Assembly (NCBI RefSeq): GCF_002218005.2
Contig: NZ_AP018678.1
Location: 2,046,001-2,110,000 of the forward strand
Reading direction: 5' to 3'
Length of the DNA: 64,000 nt
From: Vibrio algivorus
GTDB lineage: Bacteria; Pseudomonadota; Gammaproteobacteria; Enterobacterales; Vibrionaceae
Shown: piece after piece, positions 55,057 to 64,000 of the stretch
Layout: each line of letters starts with the position of its first letter
Numbering within the stretch: position 1 is the first letter of the stretch
Translations under genes and position numbers: made by a program
Notes under the pieces: generated by a model
The model's database searches: none
Told to the model about the DNA's origin: nothing
Seen by the model: only the letters and a program-made list of their open reading frames with translations

Positions 55057-55195
55057 TTAGATTTACTCCAACAATTCTGTAAAAATACGTATCAGAACAT
55101 AATACGCAATAGCGCTGTTTTTGGAAACCAGTTAGACTGGCTCATCTTATTTTTCCGAGCAATTAATTGCCTTAATAACAGAATTTTTTTTAATA

Positions 55196-56485
55196 ATGCG
55201 CGCATTCATCAGCCAATTACCTATTTTTCATAAAGTACTGATCGGATTTATCAGTGCTTTAACCATTCTCGTGGCGTTTTCTTTACCTGATATGGAAGAG
55301 TTAACTCAGCATGAACCTCGTTTAAAAGTCGGAAAACACTACCCACTCGTTATTCCTGAAGACATTTTTATCCAGCAAAGTCCACCAAAAGTATTTACAG
55401 ACTGGGAAACTTATACCGTTAAATCAGGTGAAAGCACCGCATTGCTTTTTAATCGAATTGGTTTATCGGCTCAATTACTCTATCAACTTGTGTCTTCTAA
55501 TGAAGAAATTGAGAATCAACTGTCACGTCTACGCCCTGGCGATAAACTCATTTTTGGTTTTAATGAAAACCATGAGTTTACCCAATTAATCCGACCAATA
55601 TCGGCTTACCAATCTTTTCGCATATCAAAAACCAAAGATGGCTTTCGATCGCATATTGAGAAGAAAGAGATCAATAAACATTTCAACCATGCCGAAGCGA
55701 CCATTACATCTAATTTTTGGAATGCTGCAGTGACATCCGGCTTAACACCAAACCAAATAATGTCTTTGGCTGGTATTTTTGGCTGGGATATTGATTTTGC
55801 GCTGGATATTCGCTCCGGTGATAATTTTAAAGTGTTGTTTGAAGAGCAATTTGTTGAAGGTAAAAACATTGGTGGAGGAAATATTCTAGCAGCGGTATTT
55901 ACCAACCAAGGCACAACATTTAAAGCCGTTCTTAATCCAGAAGATGGCAACTATTACGCCCCCGATGGTCGGGCAATGAAAAAAGCCTTTCTGCGTTCAC
56001 CGATTGATTTTCGTCGAGTCACCTCTAATTTTAACCCAACTCGTCGACACCCAGTGACAGGTAAAGTAGTCGCACACCGAGGCACCGACTATGCAGCTCC
56101 AGTAGGCACAGCAATTTGGGCGGCTGGTGATGGTATTGTCGAAAAAGCAGGTTATAACCAATTTAACGGCAATTACGTATTTTTGCGTCACAGCAACACC
56201 TATATCACTAAATACTTACACATGAAAAAACGCTTAGTGAAAACTGGGCAGCGAGTGAAACAAGGGGATACTATAGGAACACTGGGTGGAACCGGACGAG
56301 TAACCGGCCCTCACTTACACTATGAATTTTTGGTCAATGGCATACATAAAAACCCACGAACTGTGGATTTACCTCAATCGAGGTCGCTAACGGGAGATAA
56401 AAAAACCCGTTTTGTTAAACTTGCTAAGCAACAGCTTGATAAGTTAAACCAGTATGATCATCGTTTAATTGCTCAAGATAAATAA
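55196..56485 (+). CDS. M23 family murein endopeptidase (MepM/Shy-like)
   Basis: 429-residue cell-envelope protease. One N-terminal membrane anchor (VLIGFISALTILVAFSL), then an OapA/LysM-like peptidoglycan-binding region (YTVKSGESTALLFNRIGL...LRPGDKLIFGF), then a second barrel domain and the LytM catalytic domain. Zinc ligands are in VAHRGTDYAAP (HxxxD) and GPHLHYEF (HxH). Members cut D,D-crosslinks to allow cell-wall growth; V. cholerae has several Shy endopeptidases of this build, and which one this matches cannot be decided here. Divergent from tyrS. Confidence 0.87.
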   Translation: MRAFISQLPIFHKVLIGFISALTILVAFSLPDMEELTQHEPRLKVGKHYPLVIPEDIFIQQSPPKVFTDWETYTVKSGESTALLFNRIGLSAQLLYQLVSSNEEIENQLSRLRPGDKLIFGFNENHEFTQLIRPISAYQSFRISKTKDGFRSHIEKKEINKHFNHAEATITSNFWNAAVTSGLTPNQIMSLAGIFGWDIDFALDIRSGDNFKVLFEEQFVEGKNIGGGNILAAVFTNQGTTFKAVLNPEDGNYYAPDGRAMKKAFLRSPIDFRRVTSNFNPTRRHPVTGKVVAHRGTDYAAPVGTAIWAAGDGIVEKAGYNQFNGNYVFLRHSNTYITKYLHMKKRLVKTGQRVKQGDTIGTLGGTGRVTGPHLHYEFLVNGIHKNPRTVDLPQSRSLTGDKKTRFVKLAKQQLDKLNQYDHRLIAQDK

Positions 56486-56510
56486 TTAAAGTTGATATAC
56501 CCTTAAATAA

Positions 56511-56548
56511 AAAATGCCCAGTTGATAATTAAATCAACTGGGCATTTT
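56511..56548. terminator. Bidirectional terminator, M23 peptidase / erpA
   Basis: 16-bp perfect stem AAAATGCCCAGTTGAT / ATCAACTGGGCATTTT, 6-nt loop, between convergent genes. Confidence 0.9.
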
Positions 56549-56588
56549 ACTTGGAATTATTTATAAATTTTTTAATTTAGGTTTTCTG

Positions 56589-56930
56589 TTAAACACTAAA
56601 TGATGCGCCACAACCACAGGTAGTAGTCGCATTCGGGTTGTTCACAAAGAAGCGAGAGCCTTCAAGGCCTTCGGTATAGTCAACCACACCACCAATTAGG
56701 TACTGTAAGCTCATAGGGTCCACCACCAGTGTCACACCTTGCTTAACAATAGTCGTATCACCGTCATTAACCTTCTCATCAAAGGTAAAACCGTATTGGA
56801 AACCACTACAACCGCCACCAGTAATATATACACGCAATTTTAGATCTGGGTTTTCTTCTTCAGAAATCAGCACTTTAACGCGAGACGCAGCAGTGTCAGA
56901 AAAAGATAATGGTAATTGCTCATCGCTCAT
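56589..56930 (-). CDS. erpA: Iron-sulfur cluster insertion protein ErpA
   Basis: A-type Fe-S carrier, 113 residues from ATG at 56930 (MSDEQLPLSFSDTAASRVK) preceded by GAGAGAGG. The three cluster-binding cysteines are in GGGCSGFQYGF (about 41) and CGCGASF near the C-terminus. It delivers clusters to enzymes of isoprenoid synthesis and anaerobic metabolism. Divergent from hemL; in E. coli erpA lies between yadS and clcA-hemL, so this neighbourhood is conserved. Confidence 0.95.
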   Translation of the reverse strand: MSDEQLPLSFSDTAASRVKVLISEEENPDLKLRVYITGGGCSGFQYGFTFDEKVNDGDTTIVKQGVTLVVDPMSLQYLIGGVVDYTEGLEGSRFFVNNPNATTTCGCGASFSV

Positions 56931-57304
56931 GACGACCTCTCTCATTAGCGTTGTTACCAAGTTATCTACTTGGCACGACGATTGGGTAGAACACACTTCA
57001 TCATTGAAATGAATTTCAGATAACTGGATTATCTAATACCTGACCTTATCGTTCAAGTATTCATCGTGAGTTAATCCAAATTAAGCGATCAGATGTATGA
57101 ATACCGAATCAAACTAAATACGATTTTTTCTATTGTAAATTAGATCTTTTCTCCGAAAATCCCAACTATAGCCAAAAACCTCGGTGAAAAAAGTGCAAAA
57201 CTCGTCAGCTTAGATACAATGCGACTGAAATTATCTCATCTGCTCGAGCTCTGACTTTTCAGCCGATAGAGCAGCAAAGAAATAGCATTATTTAAGGATA
57301 GAGC
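56931..57304. other. Divergent control region, erpA / hemL
   Basis: 374 bp with no ORF carrying a ribosome binding site. Must contain promoters of both genes; I could not identify a convincing IscR or FNR site. Confidence 0.5.
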
Positions 57305-58597
57305 ATGAGTAAGTCTGCTGAACTATACCAAAAAGCCCAACAAACCATTCCAGGTGGCGTTAATTCTCCAGTGAGAGCCTTTAACGGTGTGGGTGGTGAT
57401 CCCCTCTTTATTGAACGTGCTGATGGTGCACTAATTTTTGATGCCGATGGCAAAGCTTACATTGATTATGTAGGATCTTGGGGTCCAATGATCCTTGGCC
57501 ATAACAATTCAGCGATTCGCAACGCCGTCATCAAAGCAGCAGAACGCGGCTTAAGCTTCGGCGCTCCGACTAAAACTGAAATAAAAATGGCTGAGTTAGT
57601 TTCAGAGATGGTGCCATCAATGGAACAACTTCGCATGGTAAGCTCTGGTACCGAAGCGACTATGAGCGCGATTCGTTTAGCTCGTGGATTTACTGGCCGA
57701 GATAAAATCCTAAAATTTGAAGGTTGTTATCACGGTCATGCAGATAGCTTATTAGTAAAAGCAGGGTCAGGAGCATTAACTCTAGGCCAACCTAGCTCTC
57801 CTGGCGTTCCTGCTGATTTTGCAAAGCACACCTTAACCGCAACTTTTAATGATTTAGATTCGGTACGTGCTTTATTTGAAGCAAATCCAGAGCAAATCGC
57901 ATGTATCATTGTGGAGCCTGTTGCCGGTAATATGAACTGCATTCCACCAGTTGAAGGCTTTCTTGAAGGTCTACGTGAGATTTGTGACGAACACAAAGCA
58001 CTACTGATTTTTGATGAAGTCATGACGGGCTTCCGTGTTGCTCAAGGTGGTGCACAGGATTACTACGATATTAAGCCAGACTTAACTACCCTTGGAAAAG
58101 TCATTGGTGGCGGTATGCCTGTCGGTGCTTTCGGTGGTCGTAAAGATGTCATGCAATATATCGCACCAACCGGCCCTGTTTATCAAGCGGGGACTTTATC
58201 AGGTAACCCAATCGCAATGGCGGCAGGCCTAGCTTGTTTGAAAGAGTTACGAGGCGAAGAGAATGAAGCACGTCTCGCTAAGCGAACTAAACAGCTAACG
58301 AAAGGCTTAAAGAAAGCCGCTGATAAGTATGGCATTCCGTTTACCGTTAACCGTGTTGGTGGCATGTTTGGTTTCTTCTTTACTGAGCAAAAAACCATTA
58401 CCTGCTACGAAGATGTGACCAAATGTGATACTGAACGCTTTAAACGTTTCTTCCACCTGATGTTGGAGCACGGTATTTACCTTGCACCTTCAGCATTTGA
58501 AGCTAGCTTTATGTCACTAGCTCACTCATCACGTGAAATTGAAGCAACCATTGAAGCCGCTGAACGTTGTTTTGCTGTTATGGCTGAAGACAAATAG
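57305..58597 (+). CDS. hemL: Glutamate-1-semialdehyde 2,1-aminomutase
   Basis: PLP enzyme that forms 5-aminolevulinate, the haem and tetrapyrrole precursor. 430 residues. The PLP-binding lysine is in TTLGKVIGGGMPVGAFGGR (about 265), and LIFDEVMTGFRVAQGG precedes it. The start ATG has AAGGATAGAGC. A terminator follows. No regulatory leader was recognised. Confidence 0.96.
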   Translation: MSKSAELYQKAQQTIPGGVNSPVRAFNGVGGDPLFIERADGALIFDADGKAYIDYVGSWGPMILGHNNSAIRNAVIKAAERGLSFGAPTKTEIKMAELVSEMVPSMEQLRMVSSGTEATMSAIRLARGFTGRDKILKFEGCYHGHADSLLVKAGSGALTLGQPSSPGVPADFAKHTLTATFNDLDSVRALFEANPEQIACIIVEPVAGNMNCIPPVEGFLEGLREICDEHKALLIFDEVMTGFRVAQGGAQDYYDIKPDLTTLGKVIGGGMPVGAFGGRKDVMQYIAPTGPVYQAGTLSGNPIAMAAGLACLKELRGEENEARLAKRTKQLTKGLKKAADKYGIPFTVNRVGGMFGFFFTEQKTITCYEDVTKCDTERFKRFFHLMLEHGIYLAPSAFEASFMSLAHSSREIEATIEAAERCFAVMAEDK

Positions 58598-58624
58598 TCC
58601 TACTTCCCCATAAAGAATAAAGGA

Positions 58625-58651
58625 AAAGCGTTAGAGTTGCTCTAGCGCTTT
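58625..58651. terminator. Terminator, hemL / small membrane gene
   Basis: 12-bp stem AAAGCGTTAGAG / CTCTAGCGCTTT with one mismatch and a TTG loop, followed by TTTG. Serves hemL and possibly the convergent 37-residue gene. Confidence 0.8.
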
Positions 58652-58673
58652 TTGTTTGCTAATTAACCACTGA

Positions 58674-58787
58674 TTAATTCCAATTAAGCACCACTAAAAT
58701 AACTAATACTGAAATTAATAACGTAAACCATGGTATCGACTTTTTTGATTGGCTCTTACAACCATTTTTATTATCACAACAGCCCAT
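58674..58787 (-). CDS. Putative 37-residue Cys-rich membrane protein
   Basis: Very short ORF with an excellent ribosome binding site (GGGAGG, 7 bp before ATG). The product starts MGCCDNKNGCKSQSKKS and ends in one hydrophobic segment (FTLLISVLVILVVL). The CC-x6-C cluster followed by lysines and a single membrane span suggests a small membrane-anchored, metal- or redox-active peptide. I do not recognise a family. It is convergent with hemL and divergent from the AI-2E permease gene. Confidence 0.55.
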   Translation of the reverse strand: MGCCDNKNGCKSQSKKSIPWFTLLISVLVILVVLNWN

Positions 58788-58929
58788 AACTCTACCTCCC
58801 ATATACCGTTATTTCAAAATCTTAGATTGATCACTCTACCAATTATCGCCATTATAATAGTGACAATGTTATCGCTTACGCTTTGGTAACAACATACTCC
58901 TGATGACCACTATTACGCAAGGAAGATCC

Positions 58930-60015
58930 ATGCCCAATAAATTTAGAATGACAGCCACACATTGGGTGCTGATCATTGCCCTACTTGGCGCTGCTTATGC
59001 CTGCTACTTATTGATCACGCCTTACCTCAACTCGATCATCATGGCATTTATTATTTCTTTATTAGTGTTCCCGCTACACAATAAATTAAATTTACGCTGG
59101 CCAAATCACCGTAATAGCACCGCTTTTCTTTCCTGCCTATTATTAACCTTTGTGATCGTGCTTCCTTTGCTCGCCATTTTTGCATCCATCGTTCAGCAAG
59201 GAGCAAGCTTATCGCAAACCATCTACTCTTGGGCAACCCACGGAGGCATTCAAGATGCATTAGCCCAACCTTATGTTGTGAAAGGTCTAAGTATCATTAA
59301 TCATTACTTGCCTTTTGATAATATCGATCCTCAACAATTAGCTCAGCGCGCCGCAAAATTTATTTCTCAATTTGGAAGTACTTTAGTCTCTATAAGTGCA
59401 GGTATTTTAGGTGATGCTACAAACTTTATTATGAACTTCTTTTTAATGTTGTTTGTATTATTCTTTTTACTACGCGATCAAGAAAGATTGGTCGATAACA
59501 TGCGCCATATTCTGCCATTATCACGCAGCCAAGAAGATCGCCTATTAAGTGAAATTGAACAAGTCTCAAAATCGGCCGTTCTTGGCTCTTTCTTAACCGC
59601 GATTGCACAAGGGGTAGTTGGTGGATTGGCATTTTGGATTGTTGGACTACCCGGATTATTTTTAGGCACTATGATTGGGGCTGCCTCTTTTATTCCTGTA
59701 GTAGGAACGGCTCTGGTTTGGGTACCTGCTGCTGCTTATCTATTCCTCACCGGAGAGGTTACCTGGGCAATTTTCATTGTCGTATGGGGAATAGCAGTGA
59801 TTGGCTCCATCGATAACCTATTGCGCCCATTATTAATGCAAGGTAGTGCAGGTATGGATACTTTGATGATCTTCTTTGCTTTACTAGGCGGTATTCAGTT
59901 ATTTGGTTTGATCGGTTTGATCTATGGTCCGCTCATTTTTGCGATAACCATGGTGCTATTTAAAATGTATGAAGAAGAGTTTAAACACTTTCTCAATATG
60001 CAAGATAATAGCTAA
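58930..60015 (+). CDS. AI-2E family permease (PerM/YdiK-like)
   Basis: 361-residue inner-membrane protein with about eight hydrophobic segments. Features of the AI-2E/PerM family are NSIIMAFIISLLVFPLHNKL, LLRDQERLVDNMRHILP between segments, and the C-terminal SIDNLLRPLLMQG and GLIGLIYGPLIFAI. The ATG at 58930 is chosen because AAGGAAGATCC precedes it; the frame extends to 58903. Family members include autoinducer-2 exporters and Na+/H+ antiporters; the substrate here is unknown. A terminator follows. Confidence 0.82.
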   Translation: MPNKFRMTATHWVLIIALLGAAYACYLLITPYLNSIIMAFIISLLVFPLHNKLNLRWPNHRNSTAFLSCLLLTFVIVLPLLAIFASIVQQGASLSQTIYSWATHGGIQDALAQPYVVKGLSIINHYLPFDNIDPQQLAQRAAKFISQFGSTLVSISAGILGDATNFIMNFFLMLFVLFFLLRDQERLVDNMRHILPLSRSQEDRLLSEIEQVSKSAVLGSFLTAIAQGVVGGLAFWIVGLPGLFLGTMIGAASFIPVVGTALVWVPAAAYLFLTGEVTWAIFIVVWGIAVIGSIDNLLRPLLMQGSAGMDTLMIFFALLGGIQLFGLIGLIYGPLIFAITMVLFKMYEEEFKHFLNMQDNS

Positions 60016-60053
60016 CATCATAGAAACAGACTGCTATTGTTTCGATTGGTATC

Positions 60054-60082
60054 CAGGCCTGATTATGAGAAAATCAGGCCTG
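60054..60082 (+). terminator. Terminator of the AI-2E permease gene
   Basis: 10-bp perfect stem CAGGCCTGAT / ATCAGGCCTG followed by TTTTATT. It lies only 24 bp before the rsmC start, so rsmC expression from upstream would depend on readthrough. Confidence 0.85.
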
Positions 60083-60105
60083 TTTTATTACTAGGTAGAA
60101 TATCC

Positions 60106-61128
60106 ATGTCCACATACACAGCGCCAAGCCAGATCGCCCAACGTCAACTAGAGTACTTTCAAGGTAAGCATGTTTTAATTGCCGGTGAAGCGGAAGATTT
60201 ATTCTGTCTTGAATTGATGAAGCACTGTGAATCGGTATCCATCTTTACTACTCATTATGGTTACCATAAGCAATTTGAAAACACGTCCAATATTCAATCC
60301 TATTTTGGCGCACAATTAGAGGCTGAAACTAAAGCTGATATGCTACTGTTATATTGGCCAAAAGCAAAAGCTGAGGCTGAATATTTACTCGCAATGCTGA
60401 TGGACAAACTTGGCGTCGACACCGAAATCTGTGTGGTAGGAGAAAACCGCTCTGGTGTGAAAAGTATCGAAAAGATGTTTGCTCAATATGGCATCATTAA
60501 AAAGTACGACTCAGCCAGACGCTGTTCATTTTACTGGGGGCAGTGTCAGACTCCAGCGAAGCCTTTCACCCTATCAGAATGGTACAAGAGTTACCCAATT
60601 ACCATAGGTAAAGATACCTTAACGATTAAAAGTCTACCTGGAGTGTTTAGTCATGGTGAGTTTGATAAAGGCAGTGAACTACTGCTAGCAACCTTACCGA
60701 ATTTAAAAGGAAGAGTGCTCGATTTTGGTTGTGGTGCGGGCGTAATCGGCAGTGTTATGGCCACTCGTAATCCACACATCTCACTAGAAATGTGTGACAT
60801 CAGTGCGCTTGCGATTGAATCAAGCAAAGCAACCTTACAAGCCAACGGTCTAAAAGGAAAAGTTTTTGCTTCAGATATCTATTCTGATATCACAGGAAAA
60901 TATGACTACTTAATTAGTAACCCACCTTTCCACTCAGGATTGGATACTAATTATTCTGCGGCAGAAAGCTTACTTTCCCAAGCCCCGAACCACTTATCCC
61001 ACGCAGGTAAAATGATTATCGTGGCCAATAACTTTCTAAAATACCCTCCAATTATTCAAAAAGCTTTTGGCGAATGTGAAACACTAGATAAAAATACCAA
61101 GTTTTCCATTTACTTCGCTCAAAAATAG
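60106..61128 (+). CDS. rsmC: 16S rRNA m2G1207 methyltransferase RsmC
   Basis: Methylates G1207 of 16S rRNA in the 30S subunit. 340 residues from ATG at 60106 (MSTYTAPSQIAQRQLEYF); the frame is open upstream to 60037 but runs through the terminator hairpin. N-terminal pseudo-methyltransferase domain with VVGENRSGVKSIEKMFAQYG and DSARRCSFYWG; C-terminal catalytic domain with SAM motif VLDFGCGAGVIGSVMA (about 204) and catalytic SNPPFHSG (about 287). Confidence 0.93.
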   Translation: MSTYTAPSQIAQRQLEYFQGKHVLIAGEAEDLFCLELMKHCESVSIFTTHYGYHKQFENTSNIQSYFGAQLEAETKADMLLLYWPKAKAEAEYLLAMLMDKLGVDTEICVVGENRSGVKSIEKMFAQYGIIKKYDSARRCSFYWGQCQTPAKPFTLSEWYKSYPITIGKDTLTIKSLPGVFSHGEFDKGSELLLATLPNLKGRVLDFGCGAGVIGSVMATRNPHISLEMCDISALAIESSKATLQANGLKGKVFASDIYSDITGKYDYLISNPPFHSGLDTNYSAAESLLSQAPNHLSHAGKMIIVANNFLKYPPIIQKAFGECETLDKNTKFSIYFAQK

Positions 61129-61152
61129 CAGCACTGTTCAACCGGCTCTGAT

Positions 61153-61183
61153 AGCGTGATATTTGAATTTTCAGTATCACGCT
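61153..61183 (+). terminator. Terminator of rsmC
   Basis: 9-bp perfect stem AGCGTGATA / TATCACGCT followed by TTTTATT. Confidence 0.85.
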
Positions 61184-61414
61184 TTTTATTATCCGTACCT
61201 ACCCCACAATTTTGACATTTTATTGATATTCATAGCGGTCGATCACCTTTTTTGCTGCCGAAAATCAAGCTTACTTAACTATTCGTGTATAAAATAGTAA
61301 AAAGACATATCACCGACAATGTGTCTTCTTTATTAGACCTAAGTTAAACTAAACCTAACCCACTTAAATCAGCTTTTTTAGGTTATTCACCAATAACAGG
61401 CAAGCAGTATTATC

Positions 61415-64000
61415 ATGTTCAAGCCCAATAAGACTCATAAATTTCAAAGACTTCAACACACTTTAATGGTGGCCTTTCTGGTTTTAAGTCTTACTCCTCT
61501 TACTATTATTGGTTTGTTTTTTCTTCATTCTCACACCCAAGACCTACAAGAGCAAAGTACCTCATATTTGACCTCAGTTCGCGACACGAAAAAACAACAA
61601 ATTAACGATTATTTAAAATCTAAAGAGTCCGAAGTAATGGGAATGGTGCGCTCAGAGCTAGCCTATGCCAGCGGTGGTCGGTTTTATGGCTTAATAAGTG
61701 CTTTTAACAAATTAGGCGACACACCAGAGCAAGCACGCATAAATGCGCAACAACGCTATATACTAGGCTCTGGCGATCAAATAAAAACATCCGTTCTGCC
61801 AGAATCTCCTAATTATGCCAGCACCGAGCGATATCGATTGTTGCATAAACGTTATCATTGGGCTTATGTTGATGTTCTAAAACGCTCAGATTTCAGCGAT
61901 ATTTTGTTAGTTGATCTAGAAGGCGATGTTGCCTATTCAGTTAACAAGAACGATGAGTTTGGCACCAATTTGATTTCGGGTAAGTATAAAGATTCACCTC
62001 TAGGTCATACTTTTCAACAGCTAATCGCGACCGTTAAAGAATCACGTAAAAATAACGAAGACTATACCCCTATCATTTTGTCTGATTTTTCCAGTCAAAA
62101 TGGCGAACAGATTCTATGGATTGGCGCCCCGATTATTCAACAAGGTTACCTACACAGCTATGCGATGTTTAAATTACCAAGCACCGCATTAACCAACACT
62201 GTGGCAGACAATAATAAGGATGTAACTAAGTTACTGGTAGGTACCGACCAACAAGCCAAGATTCAAGGGATCACCTCAGATCAAATTAATGCCAGTAATG
62301 AGGTAGTTACAAAAGCGTTAGCCGGAAAAACAGCGGTTGAATCTTTTACTAATAGTCTCCATGAAAAAGTTATCGCCGCTTACACTCCAATCAATACTCA
62401 AGGTAAAACTTGGGCTTTAGTGATTGAATTACCAGAAAAGGATGCCTATTCACGGGTTCAACAATTAAAGCATATTTTTTACATTGTCATGTTGATAGGC
62501 ATCCTCGTTGTGTTTATCTGCTCTCATTACCTGTCGAACTTTATCACCCGACCTTTGCTTAAATTAACTTGGGTCGCCGAAAGGGTCTCTGCTGGCGATT
62601 TATCACAAGACATTATCAATATAGATCGTAAAGATGAGATTGGCCGACTCGCCACCAGCTTTGCTCGTATGCAACGTTCAATTAAAGATAAGATAGAATT
62701 AATTGGCGATCAAAATGCGAAGTTAGAAGACAATATCAAAATCATCCGTCAACAAAATGACGAGTTACATCTAGCCAATAAATTAAAAGATGAGTTTTTG
62801 GCTACCACCTCACATGAGTTGAGAACCCCTCTACATGGCATGGTCGGGATTGCTGAAGCGTTAAACTCAGGAGCCAATGGCCCTATTCCCGCGAATCAAA
62901 AGCACCAACTTTCCATTATCATTAATAGTGGCCAACGCTTAGCTACTCTGGTTGATGATTTGTTGGATTATCATAAAATGCGTTATGGTAATCTCGATAT
63001 TCAAACCACTACCGTTGATTTAGCAGCAACGACTAAACTGGTACTAGAGTTATCTAAGCATCTGCTGGGTAGCAAACCAATTCGCATTATTAATCAAACG
63101 CCACAAGAGCTTCCTTTAGTATTAGCAGATGCTCAACGCTTAGAGCAAGTACTATATAATCTCGTCGGTAATGCCATCAAATATACCTCTGAAGGTAAGA
63201 TCATCATCTCGGCCACCGTACTAGAACAAAAAGTTCGTATCCAAGTCGTCGATACCGGGCAAGGAATTCCTGCCGATCAGCTCGAACATATTTTTGAGCC
63301 ACTCATTCAAGCTGGGCAAGATGCGAGCCGTTACCGCCAAGGGGCTGGACTTGGGTTATCAATTAGCCGCCAATTGATAGAACTTATGGGTGGCACTTTA
63401 TATGTCAGTAGCCAACCAATGGTGGGAACAACCTTTAGTTTCTCTCTACCTATCGCAAGCCAACGACAAATTGACCATTATCAGCAAGGTGAGTTACAAA
63501 ATCACTTTCAAGCGCCAGATACGCATAATTTTGTCAATATTGATGATTCATCATTACCGCAGAATCCAAATGGACCACTATTAATCGTCGCGGATGATGA
63601 ACCGGTCAATCTGCAGATTCTAGATAGCTTTTTGCGTTTAGAGGGCTATCGAGTCCGTACAGCAAGTGATGGGGTAAGTGCCATACAATTGATTGAAGAA
63701 GAAAAACCTGAATTAGTGCTTCTCGATATTATGATGCCAGGCATGAGTGGTTATGAAGCCTGCCAAGAAATTCGTAAACAATACGATCATGGCCAACTCC
63801 CCGTCATCTTATTAACAGCATTAAGCCAAACCAATGACAGAATTAAAGGCTTTGATTGTGGGGCAAATGACTATTTAACCAAACCTTTTAATAAGCAAGA
63901 ATTAGCGGCTCGTATTCGCGCCCATTTAACGGCAAGCAAAGCGGAAATTCGCCGACTTGAAAATGCCCAGTTACAACAAGAATTACGAATACGTGAACAA
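61415..64000 (+). CDS. Hybrid sensor histidine kinase / response regulator, C-terminus missing
   Basis: Open frame of 862 codons from ATG at 61415 to the window edge. Order: membrane segment (about 18-37), a large periplasmic Cache-like sensor domain (starting STSYLTSVRDTKKQQINDYL), second membrane segment (IFYIVMLIGILVVFICSHYL, about 352-371), HAMP (about 372-430), HisKA with His467 (TTSHELRTPLHG), HATPase (NLVGNAIKYT, DTGQGIP, GAGLGLSI), and receiver with Asp771 (LVLLDIMMPGMSG; LTALSQ; LTKPF). The frame continues into a coiled-coil-like ENAQLQQELRIREQ. V. cholerae has a sensor kinase next to rsmC. Signal unknown. Confidence 0.85.
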   Translation, partial: MFKPNKTHKFQRLQHTLMVAFLVLSLTPLTIIGLFFLHSHTQDLQEQSTSYLTSVRDTKKQQINDYLKSKESEVMGMVRSELAYASGGRFYGLISAFNKLGDTPEQARINAQQRYILGSGDQIKTSVLPESPNYASTERYRLLHKRYHWAYVDVLKRSDFSDILLVDLEGDVAYSVNKNDEFGTNLISGKYKDSPLGHTFQQLIATVKESRKNNEDYTPIILSDFSSQNGEQILWIGAPIIQQGYLHSYAMFKLPSTALTNTVADNNKDVTKLLVGTDQQAKIQGITSDQINASNEVVTKALAGKTAVESFTNSLHEKVIAAYTPINTQGKTWALVIELPEKDAYSRVQQLKHIFYIVMLIGILVVFICSHYLSNFITRPLLKLTWVAERVSAGDLSQDIINIDRKDEIGRLATSFARMQRSIKDKIELIGDQNAKLEDNIKIIRQQNDELHLANKLKDEFLATTSHELRTPLHGMVGIAEALNSGANGPIPANQKHQLSIIINSGQRLATLVDDLLDYHKMRYGNLDIQTTTVDLAATTKLVLELSKHLLGSKPIRIINQTPQELPLVLADAQRLEQVLYNLVGNAIKYTSEGKIIISATVLEQKVRIQVVDTGQGIPADQLEHIFEPLIQAGQDASRYRQGAGLGLSISRQLIELMGGTLYVSSQPMVGTTFSFSLPIASQRQIDHYQQGELQNHFQAPDTHNFVNIDDSSLPQNPNGPLLIVADDEPVNLQILDSFLRLEGYRVRTASDGVSAIQLIEEEKPELVLLDIMMPGMSGYEACQEIRKQYDHGQLPVILLTALSQTNDRIKGFDCGANDYLTKPFNKQELAARIRAHLTASKAEIRRLENAQLQQELRIREQ

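Noticed and set aside
1..64000. CRISPR arrays, tRNA or rRNA genes, prophage or IS elements
   Set aside because: No regularly spaced direct repeats, tRNA-like cloverleaf sequences, or transposase, integrase or phage structural genes were recognised; xerD is the housekeeping recombinase.

Overview
This is a contiguous piece of a chromosome from a gamma-proteobacterium of the family Vibrionaceae. The pointers are an HlyU-type ArsR regulator, a VpsR homologue directly downstream of lysS, small DUF3545- and DUF1127-type proteins, and palindromic 'TATACCCAAGT' repeats of a kind I associate with vibrios. Genus and species cannot be settled from sequence reading alone. Nearly everything is housekeeping or core regulatory DNA. 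I see no prophage, transposase, integron, CRISPR array, rRNA or tRNA gene.

Layout. (1) 1-5.6 kb: ileS (cut by the window edge), ribF and murJ on the minus strand, with rpsT divergent. (2) 5.6-11.7 kb: minus-strand regulators hlyU and nhaR, then the conserved rppH / ptsP-lgt-thyA cluster. (3) 11.7-14.6 kb: the rppH-mutH intergenic region, which holds a DARS2-like set of DnaA boxes and a dense GATC cluster, then mutH, a small protein and tas. (4) 14.7-23.7 kb: a DUF1127 gene, vpsR, and xerD-dsbC-(yqfB)-recJ-prfB-lysS, with the classical +1 programmed frameshift in prfB. (5) 23.8-33.7 kb: fldB, brnQ, trmN, srmB, yaaA, an AGCS-family Na+/amino-acid symporter, a DUF3545 protein, a hemerythrin-like protein, ung and grcA. 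(6) 33.8-44.2 kb: the threonine operon thrLABC with its attenuator, and the redox regulators arcA and arcB placed convergently; arcB is translationally coupled to a PAS/degenerate-GGDEF protein. (7) 44.8-53.8 kb: gltBD, a DUF1499 lipoprotein, mtnN-btuF-yadS. (8) 53.9-64 kb: tyrS, an M23 endopeptidase, erpA, hemL, a tiny cysteine-containing membrane protein, an AI-2E-family permease, rsmC, and a hybrid histidine kinase cut by the right edge.

Common themes are replication and repair (mutH, DARS2-like site, recJ, xerD, ung), anaerobic/redox control (arcA, arcB, grcA, both arcA and grcA preceded by perfect FNR boxes), translation (ileS, lysS, tyrS, prfB, rpsT, trmN, rsmC, srmB) and amino-acid metabolism (thr, glt, brnQ). 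The points most worth a second look are the DARS2-like/GATC region, the arcB operon with a dead GGDEF partner and a missing redox cysteine, the size-graded palindromic element family, and three very small genes.
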